Origin: Chryseobacterium phosphatilyticum
Lineage (GTDB): Bacteria; Bacteroidota; Bacteroidia; Flavobacteriales; Weeksellaceae
Direction: 5' to 3'
Assembly: GCF_002899825.2 (NCBI RefSeq)
Contig: NZ_PPED02000002.1
Coordinates: forward strand, 937,631-1,001,630
Length of the DNA stretch: 64,000 nucleotides
Shown: positions 46,340 through 54,719 of the stretch, piece after piece
How positions within the stretch are numbered: position 1 is the stretch's first letter
Layout of the letters: every line of letters begins with the position of its first letter
Notes under the pieces: model-generated
Told to the model about the DNA's origin: nothing
Databases searched by the model: none
The model's input: only the letters and a program-made list of their open reading frames with translations
Translations under genes and position numbers: made by a program

Positions 46340-46492
46340 TTATGCATCCGGGCAAACAGGGTTGTTCCAATGGTCAGCATCCCATTCTCTACAACATCTT
46401 TTTCTTGGATCCCAATTGTTACATCCGATAGGAATAATCCCTCCTTTAATTGTTTTTAATTCTTGTTTTGCTAGTTTTTTTAAATTTTTCAT
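46340..46492 (-). CDS. GG-leader, cysteine-rich bacteriocin-like peptide (copy 1)
   Basis: A 50-residue peptide on the minus strand. The leader (1-18) MKNLKKLAKQELKTIKGG has the double-glycine cleavage motif. The predicted mature part of 32 residues starts IIPIGCNNWD and holds four cysteines (24, 33, 34, 47), including the KRCCREWD block and the NPVCPDA tail. It is paralogous to the peptide at 46607-46762. No modification or transport gene is adjacent; the C39 exporter at 34712 is a possible trans-acting processor. Its stop lies 14 bases beyond menC's convergent stop. Confidence 0.85.
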   Translation of the reverse strand: MKNLKKLAKQELKTIKGGIIPIGCNNWDPRKRCCREWDADHWNNPVCPDA

Positions 46493-46606
46493 AATTGATA
46501 TTTTAAAAGATTAGTGAAATACATTGTTTGAATAAACGAAATTAATAGAACCCCGGTTGGGATAATGTCTTAATCTCAAAATAAAGGTTGAATATAAATA
46601 GTTTGA

Positions 46607-46762
46607 TTAATAAGGAACCGGACAAACCGGGTTTTCCCAGAACATAGGATCCCATTGTCTGCAACATCTGACTGTAAAGTCCCAGCTGATACAACCACGG
46701 GGAATCAATCCCCCACGAATTGTTTTTAATTCTGCTTTGTTTAGTTTTTTTAAATTTTCCAT
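46607..46762 (-). CDS. GG-leader, cysteine-rich bacteriocin-like peptide (copy 2)
   Basis: A 51-residue peptide, tandem paralogue of the one at 46340-46492, 114 bases upstream on the same strand. The leader ends ELKTIRGG (Gly17-Gly18). The mature part starts LIPRGCISWD and keeps the four cysteines at 24, 33, 34 and 47, the VRCCRQWD block and the ENPVCP tail. The shared positions (GC, WD, RCCR-WD, NPVCP) against a diverged remainder show selection on the peptide. The start is ATG 46762. Confidence 0.85.
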   Translation of the reverse strand: MENLKKLNKAELKTIRGGLIPRGCISWDFTVRCCRQWDPMFWENPVCPVPY

Positions 46763-46961
46763 GGTTAATGTTTTGATTCTGAGTAAATGTCGAAATTTTT
46801 TCTCAGTTATGCAATTTTTTACATTGTATTTTATGAATATTTAACTAAATGGTGAATTTTATTAATTAAACGAACAGGGTGTTTGATTTTGCGAAGAATA
46901 ATTATAGACATAACTGGGCCTGTAGGCCATCACAATAGGGACAAAGTATACTTTAAAATAA

Positions 46962-48482
46962 TTATTTAAAAATGTTCATCTCTTCATTATAAACAGGGCT
47001 TTGTATTCCCAGAAAGTTTAAAACACTATGAAACACATGATTCTGAGATAAATTTTTAGCAGGCTTGAGCTGTCTGGAACCTTCAGATACCCAAACGATA
47101 AAAGGAATCTCATATTGCTCTTTAGGAGCTATACTGACCGGCATTCCATGCATATAGAGATTTTTTTCTCCTAAAGATTCTCCGTGGTCTGAAACAAAAA
47201 GCATTGTACTTTTATAATCTTTGAGTTGTTTTAAATCTTCAATAACATTATACAAAAGGTAATCTGTATAAACAATTGTATTATCATAGGCATTGATAAG
47301 CTCTTGCTGAGAGCAATTGCCTAGTTCAACACTATTGCAGACAGGTTTAAAAGTTTCAAATCGGGATGGATATTTTTTACTGTAGGTTGGGCCGTGGCTT
47401 GTACTTGTATGCAAAATAACTAATATTTTGTTTTTTGTACTTGCTGCTATCTGTTCTTTGAGATCGCTTAAAAGGACACCATCATAATTACAATCTTCAC
47501 CTTTACAGTTGGAAAGCAGATTTTCTTTTTTTTGATAATTCTTAATATGAACCGGTGGCTCTCCCCAATTTGTTGTTCTCCAGATAACCTCTACATTATT
47601 TCGGTATAAATAATTGGGTAATATTTCATACAGCTCATCCGTGTTGGTGTGCTCCAGAATACATTTTACACCGGCTGTGGTGTATGTTGCACAAGATGTT
47701 GCCTTAAAGCTGTGTAGATTCTGTTCTTTGGAAAGTAATGGATTTGTGTTTTTTCCGTATCCATACAATGAGAAATTTTGGCTTCGTGCTGATTCTCCGA
47801 TAACTAAAACAACAACTGATTTTTCATTGTTTTTTATGGTTGCAGGTGGTAATAAAATCTCCTTTTCATTTTTTTTGTATTCATGAATATAAAAAAGAGA
47901 AGTATTGACAGAATAAGACCAGGGCATAGCAAGACCACCCAATGTTTTTGAATTTTTATCAATCCATAACCAATTGCTTGCATTGGCAAATGCTACAATA
48001 ATCATGAATAGCAATGTCAATGAAGTCGTGGTTAAAAACCTTTTTAGCGGGACATTAACGATTTTGACAGTAATAATGTAAATACCGGGAAGTATACCAA
48101 GGAAAATAATGTAGAGAATTAATTTTAAGGAAAAAAAACTACTTGATTCCTCATAATTGGTATTAAATATATTACCAATCATACTCTCATCAATGATAAC
48201 GCTATAGGTATTGATAAAATAGACTGCAACAGAGCTGATGATAAAGGTAAGTGTCAATAGAATTTTTCCAACAATCCTGGACAGAAAAAATATAAGATAA
48301 AAGGCAAAAGCATTGGCGACTACCATAAGAGTGATCAAACTTATAATGAGTACAATGCCGTTCCAGCTTTTATAATCAACTTTACTGAAGACAAAAGTAA
48401 AAAAAGGAATATGAAAGAATATGAAATTAAGAAAGCTCATTAAGAGGGCAAAATTCAATAATTTCAAATTATTTTTTAACAT
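46962..48482 (-). CDS. EptA/MCR-family lipid phosphoethanolamine transferase
   Basis: A 506-residue inner-membrane enzyme with five TM helices (first 180 residues) and a periplasmic sulfatase-fold domain. The metal-binding Glu lies in LVIGESARSQNFSLYGY, and the acceptor threonine lies in the SCATYTTAGVKC block. The DHGESLGEKNLYMHGMP block supplies further metal ligands. Cysteines for structural disulfides are present. It should move phosphoethanolamine from phosphatidylethanolamine onto lipid A, lowering negative charge. Family members underlie polymyxin resistance in some bacteria; here it looks like a native chromosomal gene. It overlaps the upstream PAP2 gene by 14 bases. Confidence 0.9.
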   Translation of the reverse strand: MLKNNLKLLNFALLMSFLNFIFFHIPFFTFVFSKVDYKSWNGIVLIISLITLMVVANAFAFYLIFFLSRIVGKILLTLTFIISSVAVYFINTYSVIIDESMIGNIFNTNYEESSSFFSLKLILYIIFLGILPGIYIITVKIVNVPLKRFLTTTSLTLLFMIIVAFANASNWLWIDKNSKTLGGLAMPWSYSVNTSLFYIHEYKKNEKEILLPPATIKNNEKSVVVLVIGESARSQNFSLYGYGKNTNPLLSKEQNLHSFKATSCATYTTAGVKCILEHTNTDELYEILPNYLYRNNVEVIWRTTNWGEPPVHIKNYQKKENLLSNCKGEDCNYDGVLLSDLKEQIAASTKNKILVILHTSTSHGPTYSKKYPSRFETFKPVCNSVELGNCSQQELINAYDNTIVYTDYLLYNVIEDLKQLKDYKSTMLFVSDHGESLGEKNLYMHGMPVSIAPKEQYEIPFIVWVSEGSRQLKPAKNLSQNHVFHSVLNFLGIQSPVYNEEMNIFK

Positions 48483-49299
48483 AAGAATAAGTGATGATAT
48501 AAAGTGAAGTTACTAAGGTAATGAATGATAAATAAAATATAATTAAATTTTCATTAATGATTTTGTTCATCAGAATAATAATACCAATGCTGAATAACGA
48601 TATAAAAACAGGATAGTATTTTTTATGATTAACCCATTCCCAAATATTATATTTCTGATTGATAAAAATACCTAAAATACCTGAAATGTACCCAATAATA
48701 CTACCAATAATAACATCAAGAGGGTAGTGAGCACCTACGGCCACTCTTGTAAAGGCTATGACAAGGCCTATCAGAATAAGGGAGCTACACCAAATGGTTT
48801 GATATTTCAATTTTCTGGGCATAAATCCGAACATTAAAATGGTAAGGGTTGTAAAAATTGTCATGGAGTGACCGGATGGTAAGCTGTTGTGGCCGGTTAA
48901 TGTTTTCCCAATGATGACAAAGCTTTCATTGTCAAACACAGCTGCCGGCCTTGGTATGGTAAAAAATCTTTTTGAAAGATTACAGAATATGGCAGATATT
49001 AGAGATGCTGAAAACAGAGACTGCCAGATTTTTGGAGCATAGACTACGAAAATGGATAAAAATGGTAAAAGTACCAGAGCATCTCCCAACTGTGTTAAGT
49101 TATATTGAAGATTCGGATATTGGGATAATTTTGAATTCAGAAAAAAGAACCAGTTTTCTTGAATACCTATATAGGCTACCGTATTAAGAGCATCCTCTTT
49201 ATAAAGAAAAAATAACAGTAAGGTTAATAAAAATAATGGTAAATACAATAAAAATAAACAGGGCGGGATATAAGTATTAATAACAGTTTTGTTCATCAT
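48469..49299 (-). CDS. PAP2-family membrane phosphatase (possible lipid A phosphatase)
   Basis: A 276-residue membrane protein with about six TM helices plus a long hydrophobic tail. The three phosphatase motifs are complete: KRFFTIPRP, PSGHS and TRVAVGAHYPLD. Its overlap with the EptA-like gene suggests the two act on the same lipid, as with LpxE and EptA in Helicobacter, where the phosphate is removed before phosphoethanolamine is added. Undecaprenyl-pyrophosphate or another lipid phosphate remain alternatives. ATG at 49299 and 49296 are both possible starts. Confidence 0.87.
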   Translation of the reverse strand: MMNKTVINTYIPPCLFLLYLPLFLLTLLLFFLYKEDALNTVAYIGIQENWFFFLNSKLSQYPNLQYNLTQLGDALVLLPFLSIFVVYAPKIWQSLFSASLISAIFCNLSKRFFTIPRPAAVFDNESFVIIGKTLTGHNSLPSGHSMTIFTTLTILMFGFMPRKLKYQTIWCSSLILIGLVIAFTRVAVGAHYPLDVIIGSIIGYISGILGIFINQKYNIWEWVNHKKYYPVFISLFSIGIIILMNKIINENLIIFYLSFITLVTSLYIITYSYVKK

Positions 49300-50145
49300 G
49301 CTTGATTTTCATATTTAAAATTGATCACTATTGCGTTAATCCCTAGCTGTCTGTAAGATTATATTTGTTTTCTCCAGAGCGTACATTTTCTATTTGCAAC
49401 AATAGCTGGATGTAGTCTCTGTATCTACTTTTTGGCAAAAATAAACTTTATCGTCAAAAAAGTATCTCATTCAATATTGTGTATTTGTTGCGTATTTCTT
49501 AACTGATCGTATCCAGATGTAATGACTTCTTTATTAAATGGATGGTGGTCATTTTTAAATAGCTGTGAGATTTTGTGTTTTTTACTTTTAGATTTATTTT
49601 TTCAATGTTCTATTTGTATAACTTCATATCCATGTATTTTATTGTCAAACATTGATTTTTATGTAAAGAACCGGAATTGATCATATGTTGATAATAGTTG
49701 TTTTAGACTATTATTAATGAAATTATTAGTTTGATCAAGGTTGTATTGAGAATAAATGAAATTAATTTATGTAAAAATATTGATATTATTAAGTTGTTAT
49801 AATAAATGTTAAATCAACAATTACAAAGCAATTCACACAGAAAATATTCCTGCAGGCTACTTGGAGGAAGTGGTAAATTGTATTCGGTTTTGTTTAGAGG
49901 ATAGAGTAATGATAGGATCGGATAATCTGTAGTTTTTTATGATTGTTTTTTTCAGTTAAATCACATCTTTTACGAAAATTGTTTTCTTTATAAATTCTAT
50001 TATATAATGAAAACGTCTTTTTATTTGTTTCATGATAAAAAAATTGTAATTCCCTTGTGATTGAATTGGCAATCTTTATGCCATTTTGAATATGTGACGT
50101 AAGTTTAACACAGACTTCATTTCTTAATAGTTTTTTAATTAACCA
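49300..50145. other. 846-base AT-rich gap with no recognised gene
   Basis: The longest empty stretch in the window. It is very AT-rich, with stops in all frames. A minus-strand TATTTTTG (49436-49443) could be a -7 element for the PAP2-eptA operon, with a leader of about 130 bases. Near its right end is the inverted repeat at 50119-50154. No tRNA, small peptide with GG leader, or CRISPR-like repeat was seen. Confidence 0.5.
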
Positions 50146-50154
50146 TTAAGAAAT
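50119..50154 (-). terminator. Hairpin at the 3' end of the alpha/beta hydrolase gene
   Basis: A perfect 10-bp inverted repeat (ATTTCTTAAT at 50119-50128, ATTAAGAAAT at 50145-50154) with a 16-base spacer overlaps the stop codon of the minus-strand gene. No T run follows, so it may be a processing or stability hairpin rather than a classical terminator. Confidence 0.35.
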
Positions 50155-51276
50155 AATTGTGAAAATATTTTCGTTATTTTTAACCCTATTGGTGATAAGA
50201 TTTCTATCTATACCATATAAATTCTGAAAAATATCATTCTGAACCTGTGAACTGGAAAGATATCCCCAGTGATTGCCGATTTCAAATTTAAGCCCACTTA
50301 AAATGTCATCTTTCACAAATGTACAATCGATGATAGATACAATATCTTTATACTGTTCAATATCACTTGGTCCGTTTTTACCCAATCGGGGAGTAAGGAT
50401 GTTTTTCGTAAACTGAGATATTCCTAAAATTAAATCTTGTCTGTTTAGATACACGGAAATACGGTTGGCAAGGAGAGGTAATTTATTGAAAGAATCTTCA
50501 GAATCTTCAAAGACTTTGTAAGAAACATCAGCATTCAGAAGAATAACCTGATCAATTACCCGGAGGATATTTTCCCTTTTAAGGCTGTACAGCATGCTCT
50601 GTAGCACCCTGTTTCCCAAAGAATGAGCCATAATATGGATTCTTTGATTGCAGGGTGTAAGGTCTCGGTTGGAAAAAATATCTTTTAAAAACTGAGTGTA
50701 AAAATAAAACAACCTTAATAATGATGTTCCTGAATTGATGCTAGATGCCTTGTCATCAAAATAGGTCATGGGAACAATACTGCTTGATGCAGGCCAGCTT
50801 ACAAATAAAATATGTTCTACAGGAGAAAGGGGATTGTCAATAAATAGTTTTTTCAGATCAATCATAGCTTTTAATTCATCATCAAAAGTATAAGCATATC
50901 CATGAATAAAGATCAATACATCACTTCTGTCTTTTGTAGAAGACATATTTTTATACAATTCATAAAACATTCTTTGAGTCCCCCCGAGATTATTGACGGT
51001 CAGAGACGATTTTTTAATCCCTTTTTCGCTCAGTAAAACGTCCAGAACTTCTTGATAGCCCTGCTTTTCGGGTTCAGAGAATAGCTTGTAATCAAGAATG
51101 TTTCTATTGGTATAGTCTTTCTTTTTCCTGGCCTGTGCGGTGGGTTCTTTATAATTGTCAAAATTGCACTTGGCAATCCTGAAATTGGGAATTGAATACT
51201 CATCATTTGAAAAAGAATCCATTCTTTCACCTTTATGACGAACAATTTTACGGTTGCTTAAGATATACACGGCCAT
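50146..51276 (-). CDS. Alpha/beta hydrolase (DUF900-like), cytoplasmic
   Basis: A 376-residue protein without a signal peptide. An alpha/beta-hydrolase core has the oxyanion strand FIHGYAYTFDD (near residue 125) and the nucleophile elbow AHSLGNRVLQ (near 218). An N-terminal region of 80 charged residues and a C-terminal histidine in GNHWGYLS complete it. The arrangement resembles DUF900 hydrolases. Substrate and role are unknown. It stands alone between the empty gap and the divergent glnS gene. Confidence 0.8.
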   Translation of the reverse strand: MAVYILSNRKIVRHKGERMDSFSNDEYSIPNFRIAKCNFDNYKEPTAQARKKKDYTNRNILDYKLFSEPEKQGYQEVLDVLLSEKGIKKSSLTVNNLGGTQRMFYELYKNMSSTKDRSDVLIFIHGYAYTFDDELKAMIDLKKLFIDNPLSPVEHILFVSWPASSSIVPMTYFDDKASSINSGTSLLRLFYFYTQFLKDIFSNRDLTPCNQRIHIMAHSLGNRVLQSMLYSLKRENILRVIDQVILLNADVSYKVFEDSEDSFNKLPLLANRISVYLNRQDLILGISQFTKNILTPRLGKNGPSDIEQYKDIVSIIDCTFVKDDILSGLKFEIGNHWGYLSSSQVQNDIFQNLYGIDRNLITNRVKNNENIFTIIS

Positions 51277-51384
51277 GATTAGTACTTTGAAAATGGTTTT
51301 AGCTTTCCCTAAAGTAAAGAAAAATACTGAATTACCAATAGGTAAGCTTTTAAATTATCACTTTCATAAAAGCTTATTTTTCCG

Positions 51385-51392
51385 TAACTTTG
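51385..51392 (+). promoter_or_regulatory. Putative -7 element for glnS
   Basis: TAACTTTG fits TAnnTTTG and lies 36 bases before the glnS start codon. Confidence 0.45.
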
Positions 51393-51428
51393 TGCAACTT
51401 TTTTTGCTATAAAATAAAAGCTAATTTA

Positions 51429-53102
51429 ATGGAAGAAGAAAAAAAATCCCTCAATTTTATTGAGCAAATTATTGAAGATGATCTGGCAAACGGTTTGAAA
51501 AAAGATCAAATCCGTTTCCGTTTTCCCCCTGAGCCAAATGGTTACCTGCATGTAGGACATACAAAAGCGATCTGCATCAACTTTGGTCTGGGTGAAAAGT
51601 ACAATGCCCCTGTAAACCTTCGTTTCGATGATACGAATCCTGAAAAAGAAGAGCAGGAATTCGTAGATTCTATTAAGAAAGATGTTGAATGGTTAGGATT
51701 CAAGTGGGATAAAGAATTGTATGCATCAGACTACTTCCAGCAACTTTATGAATGGGCCGTACAATTAATCAAAGAAGGAAAAGCTTACGTAGATGAGCAA
51801 CCGTCTGAAGTGATTACTGAGCAAAGAAAGAATCCTACAGAACCGGGAGTAGAATCACCCTATAGAAATCGTCCTGTGGAAGAATCACTTGATTTATTCG
51901 AAAGAATGAAGAATGGTGAATTTGAAGAAGGAACAATGTCGCTTCGTGCAAAAATTGATATGGTTTCTCCTAATATGAATATGCGTGATCCTGTTATGTA
52001 CAGAATTCTTAAAAGACCTCACCATAGAACAGGAACTGCCTGGAAAATCTATCCGATGTATGATTGGGCTCACGGAGAATCAGATTATCTGGAGCAGGTT
52101 TCTCACTCATTGTGTTCATTAGAGTTTGAAAACCATAGACCCCTTTACAACTGGTATCTGGAACAAGTATCTGATAAAGACAAAGTGGCTCCTAAGCAAA
52201 GAGAATTTGCAAGAATGAACGTTTCTTATATGATCACCTCCAAAAGAAAGCTACAAAGACTTGTGGCAGAAGGGGTGGTGACAGGATGGGATGATCCGAG
52301 AATGCCTACCATTTCAGGAATGAGAAGGAAAGGCTTCACTCCGACGGCTATCAGAAACTTCATTGAGAAAGTAGGAGTTGCCAAAAGAGAAAATTTAATT
52401 GAAATTCAATTACTTGATTTCTGTGTACGTGAAGACCTTAATAAAGTAGCTAAACGTGTGATGGCAGTAGTAGATCCTGTGAAGCTGGTCATTGAGAACT
52501 ACCCTGAAGATAAAGAAGAATGGGTAGAAACTGAAAACAATCCTGAACAGGAAAATGCCGGAACAAGAGAGATTCCTTTCTCGAGAGAGCTCTATATTGA
52601 ACGTGAAGATTTCAAAGAGGAAGCAAACAATAAGTTCTTCAGATTGAAATTAGGGGGCGAGGTTCGCCTAAAGTCTGCTTACATTATTAAAGCTGAAAGA
52701 GTAGAGAAGGATGAAAACGGAGAAATCACTACCATCTACGCTACTTATGATGAGAAGAGTAAATCAGGAAGCGGAACTGAAGAAAGCTTAAGAAAAGTAA
52801 AAGGAACACTTCACTGGGTATCAGCGAAACATGCAATTCCGGTAGAAGTAAGAGTTTACAATCAATTATTTACGGTAGAACAACCGGATGCTGAAAAAGA
52901 CGTTGACTTCTTAAACTTCATTAATCCTGAATCTGTAGCTACAGTGAAAGGTTTTGCTGAACCAAGTTTAAAAGATGTTGCTGTAGGCGAGCCACTTCAG
53001 TTTCAAAGAATAGGATACTTTACAAAAGATCAGGATTCTACGGATACTGCTTTGGTATTCAATCGTACAGTAACCTTAAAAGATGGGTATAAACCGGAAT
53101 AA
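51429..53102 (+). CDS. glnS: Glutaminyl-tRNA synthetase
   Basis: A 557-residue class I synthetase that charges tRNA-Gln. The HIGH-type motif is in PEPNGYLHVGHTKAI (residue 33 on), and the KMSKS-type loop is MITSKRKLQRL. The PMYDWAHGESDYLEQVSHSLCSLEF region, read in parts, and the C-terminal anticodon-binding barrels match GlnRS rather than GluRS. ATG 51429 is chosen; the frame upstream to 51390 overlaps the promoter and is not conserved-looking. It ends in a strong terminator. Confidence 0.96.
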   Translation: MEEEKKSLNFIEQIIEDDLANGLKKDQIRFRFPPEPNGYLHVGHTKAICINFGLGEKYNAPVNLRFDDTNPEKEEQEFVDSIKKDVEWLGFKWDKELYASDYFQQLYEWAVQLIKEGKAYVDEQPSEVITEQRKNPTEPGVESPYRNRPVEESLDLFERMKNGEFEEGTMSLRAKIDMVSPNMNMRDPVMYRILKRPHHRTGTAWKIYPMYDWAHGESDYLEQVSHSLCSLEFENHRPLYNWYLEQVSDKDKVAPKQREFARMNVSYMITSKRKLQRLVAEGVVTGWDDPRMPTISGMRRKGFTPTAIRNFIEKVGVAKRENLIEIQLLDFCVREDLNKVAKRVMAVVDPVKLVIENYPEDKEEWVETENNPEQENAGTREIPFSRELYIEREDFKEEANNKFFRLKLGGEVRLKSAYIIKAERVEKDENGEITTIYATYDEKSKSGSGTEESLRKVKGTLHWVSAKHAIPVEVRVYNQLFTVEQPDAEKDVDFLNFINPESVATVKGFAEPSLKDVAVGEPLQFQRIGYFTKDQDSTDTALVFNRTVTLKDGYKPE

Positions 53103-53126
53103 TTCCCGGAATATTACTATACATAC

Positions 53127-53157
53127 AAGCAGGACTTATTTTTAAGTCCTGCTTTTT
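53127..53157 (+). terminator. Rho-independent terminator after glnS
   Basis: A perfect 12-bp stem (53127-53138 with 53143-53154), TTTT loop and T run. The rest of the 307-base gap to the MFS gene holds a candidate -7 element at 53375 and nothing else recognised. Confidence 0.9.
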
Positions 53158-53374
53158 CATTTATTTCTGTACTGATCAGGTTTTTATGATGCTTTTAATT
53201 TTTTTATAACGAAAAGCTTTGCTGCGATCACTACAATGTACAAACTATATAAACTACCTCAACTCTTATATAATGAAAATAATTTCTTTTTCAGGGATAC
53301 AGCTGATAGTCTCTTCTTATGAAGGTTATTTATAAAAAATGGTTTAAATAGAGGGTTTTGATACTGTTTTTATC

Positions 53375-53382
53375 TAAATTTG
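53375..53382 (+). promoter_or_regulatory. Putative -7 element for the MFS transporter
   Basis: TAAATTTG fits TAnnTTTG and ends 27 bases before the GTG start at 53410. Confidence 0.4.
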
Positions 53383-53409
53383 TATTTTCAAATTTTCCCC
53401 CAATAAATT

Positions 53410-54648
53410 GTGAGATTAATTAACTTATATACGAGTTCTTTCAAAGGACTCTCGCAGGAGAGTTGGATGCTGGCGTTGGTAATGCTCATCAACAGAGCCG
53501 GCTCGATGGTGCTTCCTTTTCTGGGAGTTTATATGACAGCCCATTTACATTTTAGTATTGAAAATTCAGGGATTATCCTGAGCTTTTTTGGCATTGGCTC
53601 AGTGTTGGGTTCCTGGTTGGGGGGGGTGATCACTGATAAAATTGGTGAATATAGGGTACAGAGCTTGAGTTTATTGCTGAGTGTTCCATTATTTTGTTTA
53701 ATTCCCTTATTCAAAACTGAGGTAGGATTGGCAGCCATTATTTTAGCTCAGAGTATAGTAAGTGAAACCTTTCGTCCGGCAAACTCAGTTGCTATTACAA
53801 AATATGCCAAACCAGAGAATATTACCAGAGCTTTCTCATTAAACAGAATGGCTGTTAATCTGGGATTCTCTATCGGTCCTGCATTGGGTGGGATCTTATC
53901 AGCTATCTCTTATGAGTTTCTCTTTTTTAGTAATGCTTTAGCTGCTTTATTAGCAGGCCTGATGTACATATGGTTTTTTAAAAAACGTACAAAATCAGCA
54001 AGACAGAATACAAAAAAAGCCAAAGATGCAATGGCTGTAAAGAAAGAAAGCTCTCCATATCGTGATCGTAAATTTTTAGTGTACAGCTTGCTTTGTATGT
54101 TGTTTGCTATCTGTTTCTTTCAGTTATTCAGTACATTAACTATTTTCTATAAAGATACTGCGCATTTGAGCCAGCAGAATATCGGATTTATTCTTGGGTA
54201 TAGTGGATTTCTGATTGTTTTGCTTGAAATGGGATTTGTACAGCTTGCAGAGAAATATTTCACGTTAGCATTTACGATGTTGGCAGGAACTGTATTGTGT
54301 GGCCTTTCCTATGCAATGCTTGCATTTGATTATAGTCTGGTTGCATTATTGGTTTCCATGACCATCCTTTGCATTGGAGAAATCTGGACGTTACCTTTTA
54401 TGTCGACGATTACAGCACTACGCTCGGGAGAAAATAATAAAGGAGCTTATATGGGACTGAACGGGATGTCAATTTCCATTGCATTTATCATTACACCTTA
54501 TATAGGAACGATCATAGCGGATAAACTAGGCTTCACCGTACTATGGATCGGTACAGGAATACTGGCAATAGCCATAGCATTGGGGTTTTATTTTATTGTT
54601 CCCTGGATGCTTAAAGATAAAAATAAAGTTGAACAAGATTTTGTTTAA
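53410..54648 (+). CDS. Major facilitator superfamily transporter (multidrug-efflux type)
   Basis: A 412-residue protein with 12 TM helices in two halves, joined by a basic loop near residues 190-220. The loop-2 motif region GSWLGGVITDKIGEYRV is the MFS motif A variant. It resembles MdtH/YceL-like drug exporters. GTG 53410 is the only start ahead of the first helix (the next ATG is at residue 19, inside it). Substrate is unknown. Confidence 0.85.
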   Translation: MRLINLYTSSFKGLSQESWMLALVMLINRAGSMVLPFLGVYMTAHLHFSIENSGIILSFFGIGSVLGSWLGGVITDKIGEYRVQSLSLLLSVPLFCLIPLFKTEVGLAAIILAQSIVSETFRPANSVAITKYAKPENITRAFSLNRMAVNLGFSIGPALGGILSAISYEFLFFSNALAALLAGLMYIWFFKKRTKSARQNTKKAKDAMAVKKESSPYRDRKFLVYSLLCMLFAICFFQLFSTLTIFYKDTAHLSQQNIGFILGYSGFLIVLLEMGFVQLAEKYFTLAFTMLAGTVLCGLSYAMLAFDYSLVALLVSMTILCIGEIWTLPFMSTITALRSGENNKGAYMGLNGMSISIAFIITPYIGTIIADKLGFTVLWIGTGILAIAIALGFYFIVPWMLKDKNKVEQDFV

Positions 54649-54665
54649 ATTTAATTAATAATATA

Positions 54666-54698
54666 AAACCCGGTTGAAATTTCTTCAACCGGGTTTTT
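54666..54698. terminator. Bidirectional rho-independent terminator
   Basis: A perfect 13-bp stem (54666-54678 with 54684-54696) with a five-base loop and A/T runs on both sides lies between the convergent MFS and metalloprotease genes. Confidence 0.92.
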
Positions 54699-54719
54699 AA
54701 GTAATTCTAAACTCTGAAT

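Noticed and set aside
46962..48482. A recently acquired mobile mcr gene.
   Set aside because: The gene is in a chromosomal operon with a PAP2 phosphatase, has base composition like its surroundings, and no mobile element is nearby, so it looks native.
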